Source: Talinum fruticosum (lineage: Eukaryota > Streptophyta > Magnoliopsida > Caryophyllales > Talinaceae). From it: 64,000 bases of DNA. The stretch spans positions 1,426,001 through 1,490,000 of the forward strand of contig JAITYX010000007.1 of NCBI GenBank assembly GCA_021018815.1, given 5' to 3'. Below the pieces are notes generated by a model. That model worked only from the letters and a program-made list of their open reading frames with translations. It was not told where the DNA came from and made no database searches. Positions 61,001-64,000 of this stretch are shown piece by piece. The translations under genes and the position numbers were made by a program. How positions within the stretch are numbered: the stretch's first letter is position 1; each line of letters starts with the position of its first letter.

Positions 61001-64000
61001 AAAATGTTTGTAATATTATTCATGATAACTAGCTTAAATGGATACGATACTTTTAAAATTAGTTATTCATTGGAATTTTTTTGTGAATTTCTTAAGACAT
61101 AAAATTAAATTAATGTATCCAATGGGTATTAATTATCAAAATCCTCACACATGTATATAAGTAAATCCGATATATTCGAAATACCCCATGGGAGCATGAG
61201 TATAGGAATGGAGAAAATAAGGTGTAGGTATACTTATATCCACCACGTACATATCCCACGATCATCCCTAGTAGACACCTTTACATACATAAATATTTAC
61301 CAACAAAAAAATTTCATTAACGGTAGAAAAATAAATTCACAATAAATTTCGATATGAAAAATAATATGTAGCTGTAAGAAAAGTCTGTAAGGTATTTATT
61401 TAGCTTTAGCTTAGAGCCTTACAACTTACAGTTTTCCTTACGGTTTCTTACGGCTCCTTACAACTATATATTATCTTACCGTTTTCAATGCAATTTCTTA
61501 TGGCTCCTTACAACTATATAGTATTTTTTATGTTGAAATTTATTGTTGGTGAATATTTATGTATGTAAAGGTGTCTACTAGGGATAACTGTGGGATATGT
61601 ACATGGCGGATATAGCTATACCTACACCCTATTTTCCCCATTTCTATACTCATACTCTCATCGGGTATTTCGAGTATATCGGATTTATTTGTATATATTT
61701 GTAAAGATTTTGATAATTAATACACATTGGATACATTAATTTAATTTTATATCTTAAGAAATTCACAAATAAATTCTAACGAATAATTAATTTCAAAAGT
61801 ATCATGTCCATTTAAGCTAGTTATCATGAATAATATTACGGACATTTTGTTAAAGTTTAAGTTTATAGGTAAATAGTCAAGTTGAAAGTGACGAAATTAT
61901 TTGGGGTATTTCAACCCTGTTCGGTTCCATTTAGCATAAGTTGTAAGAAGTTGTAAGGAGATGGAAAAAGATATAAAGAGTTATAAGAAGTTGAAAGGAG
62001 TTAGAAGGAATATAAAATGTCGTATATAATTCGATAAAAATGTTTAATGTATTCATATGTGTATTTTTATAGATATGTGCAATATATTTGTATTTTTATT
62101 TATGAATTCTACGTAATAGAATAATAAAATTTATATATTTGTGATGCTAAATGCATATATGTCATATTTAATGATTTGTTTTTTCAAGAAAAAAGAAATT
62201 ATATTTGATATTTGTGAAAAGAGTTTTTATAGATGCATAAATAATTTTAATGTAATAGGTAGTTGAAAATAACCTTAATTTTACAAGTTTGAAATAAATG
62301 TTCTCAAACTGTCTATTTGAAAATGAGAACATTTATTTCAAACTTTTAAAATTAAGGTCATTTTTAACTATTTATTATATGAAATTCATTTATGCATCTA
62401 CAAAAACTCTTTTTAGAACTATCAAACATAATTTCATTTTTCAAAAAAATAAAAAGAAATAAAAAATCATCACACATATGCATTTGGCACTAAAAATAGA
62501 TAAATTTTATAATTTATAAATAAAGATAAAAATATTTCGTATATAAATATAAAAATATACTAAACATTTTTATCAAGTTATGTAAAACATTTTATATTCC
62601 TTAGAGCTCATTAGAGCTTTCCTTACACGAGGGTGTTAGTGTATTTTAATGATATTTTTATATTAATTTCGTATTAGAAGAATCAAAATAAAGATATTTA
62701 CCAGTATTTGATCAAGATTTAGTTTCCTAATCCATTAGGATAATATTAGGTTATATATTTCTATCTTTTTATATTCTATATCTTATGTTTAGGTTTCCTA
62801 ATATTAGTTAATCTCTTAACTATATAAACCCTTTTATGTAATTGGAGAATTTAGACTATGAATAAGAATTGATATTGAATTTTAAGTTTTTGTGTGAACC
62901 ACTCCTTTGCGTAGGAATTGATCTCAGAGCATCCTACATTTATTCCTTTGTAGGAATTGCTCTCAGAGTGTCCTGCATCATTATATGAGTATGTTTATCT
63001 GTCAAATTTCAGAACTCAAGGCAATTTTTTTATATCATCTGCTCTAGCCACTTTAGGGAGCAAGTTAATAAAAATGGAATTCAAGCTTTCTCCAGTTACA
63101 CCTTTCTATGAGAGTATGCAGATCATTTCGTAAACAAAATTTTTTCAGAAACACCTATTTGTGACTAGAATTCATGATTAAGTTTTCCGTTTATTCAATG
63201 TCGTATATCTAGAATCCTTTCAAGTGCTATGTAAGTTATGAACTTATATATGGTGTAGCAGAAGTTCTGTTCATTTTCATTGATATAAAATGGAATTTTA
63301 ATTAGTTGAACTATTTAATGGTTCTCAAAAAGCTAAAATTCTAATGTCTTCTTTTATAACATTCAAATCTTAGTTATTCTCTTTGGTGAAAGTCTAAGTC
63401 ATATCCATAAATTCATAAGAGCTCTGTAGTGTTTAGTATTATGGTAGTTTAATTCAAATTCTATTGCTTACCCCCTTTTTTCCCCTCAAGCCAAGCCCAA
63501 CCCCACCCCGCCCCCTCTTCCCCTCGCCCCAGGGAGATTAATGCTTATTTAGGTGGTATGTTCTATCCTTGTGGTAAGTGCCACTTTTGCATAGTTATAT
63601 TCGATTTGCAGGGTGGGATGGGTTGCAAACATTGCAACATAGCAATGACCTCTTTGGAGGGAGCATGATTCAAATGCAGTTTCAGCATGTGAGAGTTGTA
63701 GTAGGAAAGGTTTTTAACCTATTACATCGATGTCCAGTATGAAATCATCCAAGAAATGAAATCAAATTCAGTGTACCAATAATTGCCTTGTTTCAATTGT
63801 TTTATTCAGGGTTTTTTCATCAAAACAATCACTGAGAAATTATCCAATTGGATCAAAGCAATGATTGATCTTTTTCAATTGTTTCTTGTTCAGGACATTG
63901 AGTACGTGACAGCAGTTACTGGCCTTGAACTGGTGCCAGTGCAAAAGAATGAGAGCTTCATTGAAAAATCACTTGAAAAGCTGAAAGAGACAGGAACGGT
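33966..64000 (+). CDS. Plant LETM1-like protein gene, 15 exons modelled, 3' end beyond the window
   Basis: Exons: 33966-34006, 36436-36919, 37979-38070, 40570-40731, 40837-41230, 47774-47892, 48613-48685, 48766-48989, 49086-49130, 52572-52668, 53005-53196, 54780-54877, 55008-55092, 59954-60106 and 63894 to beyond 64000. All introns are GT-AG, and all joins keep one frame (2366 nt, about 788 residues). The protein has a polar, basic N-terminus that could be an organelle transit peptide. A hydrophobic stretch lies at about residues 275-289 and coiled-coil-like segments at about 613-641 and 723-745. The window ends at IIEKS-type sequence ([14 protein letters not shown]), which in the plant family directly precedes the LETM1 domain. 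I recognise it from the Arabidopsis LETM1-like proteins AT3G11560 and AT5G06220. LETM1 proteins act in cation exchange and ribosome binding at the mitochondrial inner membrane; the role of this plant branch is not established. No frame break is needed anywhere. Confidence 0.85.
34007..36435 (+). other. Intron 1, unique-looking sequence
   Basis: 2.4 kb, AT-rich. I saw no transposon ends, repeats or conserved coding in it. Several 60-80 codon open frames look like chance. Confidence 0.6.
36436..36919 (+). CDS. LETM1-like gene, exon 2
   Basis: Acceptor TTTGCAG/C, donor CAG/GTTGCC. Encodes residues 14-175, including [19 protein letters not shown] and [13 protein letters not shown], recognisable conserved blocks of the plant family. 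Confidence 0.9.
36920..37978 (+). other. Intron 2
   Basis: 1.06 kb with poly-T and poly-A runs near 37522-37550. No element recognised. Confidence 0.7.
37979..38070 (+). CDS. LETM1-like gene, exon 3
   Basis: Acceptor TTCCTAG/GC, donor AGAAG/GTACTA. Encodes [19 protein letters not shown] and so on; phase 2 out. Confidence 0.88.
38071..40569 (+). other. Intron 3, holding a solo LTR
   Basis: 2.5 kb, of which 39007-40316 is a family-A solo LTR on the minus strand. A G-rich run (GGGGGTGGGGGAGAGGGG) lies at about 38772-38790. The rest is featureless. Confidence 0.75.
39007..40316 (-). mobile_element. Solo LTR, copia family A (intron 3)
   Basis: Starts TGAAAGTCCGCTC and ends GTCCGAGTCTTCA. The perfect target duplication TCTTT stands at 39002-39006 and 40317-40321. 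It shares with element A the blocks GTGAATAGG near the start, CCACGGACCGTGCTAATCCA, CCTTATCCGATCTAGTACTT and ACTTTGGTCCAAGATTAGAC. At about 1.31 kb it is shorter than the element A LTRs, because the region that should hold the TATA box is missing (near 39640). It formed by LTR-LTR recombination. Confidence 0.92.
40570..40731 (+). CDS. LETM1-like gene, exon 4
   Basis: Acceptor GATGCAG/C, donor ACGAT/GTATGT. Encodes [20 protein letters not shown] through [15 protein letters not shown], a well-conserved family block. Confidence 0.9.
40837..41230 (+). CDS. LETM1-like gene, exon 5
   Basis: Acceptor GTTCAG/G, donor ATCGAG/GTGAGC. Encodes residues 260-391: the hydrophobic stretch [16 protein letters not shown], then [20 protein letters not shown] and [20 protein letters not shown]. 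It is the most strongly conserved part of the protein. Confidence 0.92.
41641..41855. repeat. Tandem duplication, period 108 bp
   Basis: Both copies start GAATCCTGACATACCATAAT (41641 and 41749) and end CTAGCCATTTTGGTCT. They differ at only a handful of positions, so the duplication is recent. Confidence 0.92.
42144..42273 (+). mobile_element. tRNA-derived SINE-like unit
   Basis: A perfect RNA polymerase III A-box, TAGCTCAATTGG, at 42153-42164 and a B-box-like GATTCAGTCCT at 42214-42224, with tRNA-like spacing. The sequence between them does not fold into a proper anticodon arm, and no poly-A or target duplication was established. Confidence 0.5.
42274..42426. repeat. Tandem duplication, period 77 bp
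   Basis: ACTTTAATGGATG(C/G)CCATGTTG... occurs at 42274 and again at 42351. The copies are almost identical. The array starts exactly where the SINE-like unit ends. Confidence 0.92.
43110..44130. mobile_element. Single-arm copy of the inverted-repeat MITE cluster of intron 14
   Basis: From TTGGTGAATATTTATG (about 43199) to CTTATATTCCGTACAGCTTC (about 44095) the sequence follows the right half of 61545-62600 in the same order. First comes the long arm with the GGATATAGCTATACC and AATAATATTAC words, then the GGCCTTGTTCC junction near 43589, then the AT-rich unit with ATAAAATTTATATATTTGTGATGC. The left arm is absent here. Boundaries are approximate. Confidence 0.65.
44135..45190 (+). mobile_element. 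L1 LINE fragment (end of ORF2)
   Basis: The longest frame (44272-44826) reads [17 protein letters not shown], then [36 protein letters not shown] and [20 protein letters not shown], the cysteine-rich zf-RVT end of plant L1 reverse transcriptases. Earlier codons from about 44135 continue the same ORF2 in another frame; the stretch 44830-45120 is its degraded tail. The upstream RT core is missing (5' truncation). Confidence 0.82.
45209..46658 (-). mobile_element. Solo LTR, copia family A (intron 5)
   Basis: Starts TGAAGGTTTGCTCTTGG and ends GAATGTGAGTCTTCA. The flanks TTAGC (45204-45208) and TTAAC (46659-46663) are a target duplication with one mismatch. The TATA box CTATAAATAGAAGCC (minus) lies near 45749-45757. 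It inserted at or near the 3' end of the L1 fragment. Confidence 0.9.
46872..47170. repeat. Tandem duplication, period 149 bp
   Basis: ATGCATTTATCA(A/T)TATTTTCTTCCAAG starts at 46872 and 47021; both copies end near TGTTCTGCATGTTTGA / TATTATGCATGTTTGA. Several substitutions separate them, so it is older than the other two duplications of this intron. Confidence 0.9.
47774..47892 (+). CDS. LETM1-like gene, exon 6
   Basis: Acceptor TTGTAG/GTG, donor ATTAG/GTACCT. Encodes [20 protein letters not shown] and IDEPIEGFI. It continues directly from ESIE of exon 5 across the 6.5 kb intron. Confidence 0.92.
48076..48522 (+). mobile_element. TRIM-like unit with two short terminal repeats (intron 6)
   Basis: 48076-48248 (TGTTGGAGTTATAAAAG...AAATTAAACA) and about 48350-48522 (...AATTATAAATG...CTTTTAACA) are diverged direct repeats of about 173 bp sharing CACATTGACAAA, GAGCATGTTTA and TTGTTTTAGGCCCAT-like words. 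The roughly 100 bp between them ends in a CCCCCGCCCGGGGG palindrome. TG...CA ends and size fit a terminal-repeat retrotransposon in miniature. No primer site or target duplication was found, so a diverged duplication remains possible. Confidence 0.45.
48613..48685 (+). CDS. LETM1-like gene, exon 7
   Basis: Acceptor TTGCAG/A, donor TGGAG/GTTAGC. Encodes [20 protein letters not shown]; the phase joins exon 6 as an Arg codon. Confidence 0.92.
48766..48989 (+). CDS. LETM1-like gene, exon 8
   Basis: Acceptor CTACAG/GTA, donor AAAGG/GTAATC. Encodes [19 protein letters not shown] through [20 protein letters not shown]. Confidence 0.92.
49086..49130 (+). CDS. LETM1-like gene, exon 9
   Basis: A 45 bp micro-exon: acceptor ATACAG/A, donor CTAAA/GTGAGT. 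Encodes [14 protein letters not shown]. The phase is 2 in and 2 out. Confidence 0.88.
49316..51315 (-). mobile_element. L1 LINE, 5'-truncated, antisense to the gene
   Basis: On the minus strand: RT core scraps near 51052-51310 ([11 protein letters not shown], then [20 protein letters not shown]), a later RT part at 50479-50776 ([22 protein letters not shown], then WTLPIYYI), and the zinc-ribbon end at 49503-49829 ([20 protein letters not shown]). The 3' tail at 49322-49400 contains TTTGTACTTGCCCC and the CCCCCTTGGTGTCTCATTAA words also found in three other copies in this gene. Frame breaks make it inactive. Confidence 0.85.
51784..52039. mobile_element. Stowaway-type MITE
   Basis: Ends CTCCCTCCATTTCAAAATATTT and its complement ...TGTATTTTGAAACAGAGGGAG, flanked by TA on both sides (51782-51783, 52040-52041). 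256 bp, AT-rich, non-coding: the classic Stowaway (Tc1/mariner) design. Confidence 0.93.
52572..52668 (+). CDS. LETM1-like gene, exon 10
   Basis: Acceptor CTGCAG/A, donor GACAAG/GTACTT. Encodes [20 protein letters not shown] then [12 protein letters not shown]. Confidence 0.92.
52669..53004 (+). other. Intron 10
   Basis: 336 bp, T-rich, no element seen. Confidence 0.85.
53005..53196 (+). CDS. LETM1-like gene, exon 11
   Basis: Acceptor TTTTAG/GCT, donor CAAGAG/GTATGT; 64 whole codons. Encodes [20 protein letters not shown] and a charged helix, [19 protein letters not shown], with coiled-coil character. Confidence 0.92.
53197..54779 (+). other. Intron 11
   Basis: 1.6 kb without recognised elements. 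Short C-rich run at 53220-53230. Confidence 0.7.
54780..54877 (+). CDS. LETM1-like gene, exon 12
   Basis: Acceptor GACTAG/GAA, donor AAAAGG/GTATGC. Encodes [20 protein letters not shown] then [12 protein letters not shown], a low-conservation hydrophilic linker. Confidence 0.82.
55008..55092 (+). CDS. LETM1-like gene, exon 13
   Basis: Acceptor CTCTCAG/T, donor GTGACT/GTATGC. Encodes [20 protein letters not shown] then SSMTADVT; the GLWxFLVxPxTKKP block is a family hallmark. Confidence 0.88.
55480..55770 (-). mobile_element. L1 3'-end scrap
   Basis: AATAAGATACCAAGGGGATG (plus strand) and the TTCTCAAAAAGTAGACCCTGAAT segment match, diverged, the 3' tail of the L1 at 49322-49560. Confidence 0.65.
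56310..57236 (+). mobile_element. L1 LINE 3' fragment with poly-A tail
   Basis: The frame 56325-56708 reads [20 protein letters not shown] then [16 protein letters not shown], the ORF2 region before the zinc ribbon. It continues with a frame shift through [15 protein letters not shown] codons, and 56868-57134 reads [20 protein letters not shown]. The 3' tail TTGGTGTCTTTTAGTACATA is followed by a nine-A run at about 57227-57236. Confidence 0.85.
58574..58810 (-). mobile_element. L1 3'-end scrap
   Basis: GACACATCAAGGGGGTGACA, AGGGGCAAGTACAAA and TAGAGCTTGAAATCCTGAAG on the plus strand align closely with 49340-49540. Confidence 0.8.
59954..60106 (+). CDS. LETM1-like gene, exon 14
   Basis: Acceptor ACTCAAG/ACA, donor GAAGGG/GTAATG; 51 whole codons. 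Encodes [20 protein letters not shown] then [20 protein letters not shown]; the last block is a conserved coiled-coil-like helix of the family. A one-codon-class alternative acceptor at 59957 would break the frame. Confidence 0.88.
60107..63893 (+). other. Intron 14, dominated by an inverted-repeat cluster
   Basis: 3.8 kb. 60260-62640 is the hairpin cluster. A short direct repeat (ATGGAGATGAAGATAAAAGG) occurs at 60150 and 60186. 62640-63890 shows no element and no clear further exon; phases of exons 14 and 15 match without one. Confidence 0.7.
60260..62640. mobile_element. Giant inverted-repeat cluster of MITE-like units
   Basis: The central pair of arms, about 60936-61385 and 61495-61915, is inverted and very similar (e.g. 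AACTAGCTTAAATGGA at about 61026 and its complement near 61815). Outside each arm stands an AT-rich unit. The left one (60260-60935) has its own inverted ends, GCCCTATTCCATTTAG and CTTATGTTAAATGGAACAGGC. The right one (about 61915-62635) starts CCCTGTTCGGTTCCATTTAG. Together they form a near-palindrome of about 2.4 kb. It is non-coding; superfamily not assigned. Confidence 0.75.
63894..64000 (+). CDS. LETM1-like gene, exon 15 (runs off the window)
   Basis: Acceptor GTTCAG/GAC. Encodes [20 protein letters not shown] then [15 protein letters not shown], the block just before the LETM1 domain in the plant family. The domain itself lies beyond position 64000. Confidence 0.88.

Noticed and set aside
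63607..63715. Possible small exon after TTTGCAG at 63606-63611
   Set aside because: No donor in a compatible phase and no family match; exon 14 joins exon 15 in phase without it.

Overview
The window is nuclear DNA of a flowering plant, most likely a eudicot. Evidence: one multi-exon gene with GT-AG introns, TATA boxes of the TATAAATA type, plant Ty1/copia and Ty3/gypsy retrotransposons primed by initiator-Met-type sites, L1 LINEs, Stowaway and Harbinger-like MITEs, and no bacterial-style gene organisation. Species cannot be named from the sequence. No new cellular system is evident. The interest lies in the architecture of the nested transposons, two TATA-plus-ORF units inside retroelements, and a large hairpin in a gene intron.

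Positions 1-33.6 kb form a transposon nest. The bottom layer is a decayed Ty1/copia element on the minus strand (B): integrase and gag remnants at 1.45-4.05 kb, primer-binding site at 14.91 kb, and 5' LTR starting at 14.925 kb. Three insertions split B: a family-A LTR (1-1450, plus strand); a complete 10.8 kb copia element (A, 4059-14903, minus); and, in the B LTR, a Harbinger-like MITE (15067-33201). The MITE's AAT microsatellite holds a 17.35 kb Ty3/gypsy element (C, 15417-32768, minus), which encodes only gag-protease and an antisense ORF. C in turn holds a chromovirus-like element (D, 16236-24700, minus) with about 2.55 kb near-identical LTRs and a deleted, broken interior. Target-site duplications (exact for C, D and the MITE) and PBS/PPT sites support this order.

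A possible Helitron 3' end (33586) lies about 100 bp before the TATA box of the only recognisable host gene. That gene (33966 to beyond 64000, plus strand) encodes a plant LETM1-like protein. Fifteen exons are modelled; all join in phase without a stop, giving about 788 residues before the window ends inside the C-terminal part. Its introns are inflated by transposons: two solo LTRs of family A (introns 3 and 5), several L1 fragments (5, 9, 13), a SINE-like unit, a TRIM-like unit (6), a Stowaway MITE (9), tandem duplications, and a giant inverted-repeat cluster (14). The exons are clean.

Many frame breaks in transposon ORFs, and many differences between LTR pairs, are one-base indels next to CG (often TG against TCG). 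This pattern suggests sequencing or assembly error in methylated repeats, so the decay of the elements may be overstated. Identities were judged by eye; no alignment or search was run.
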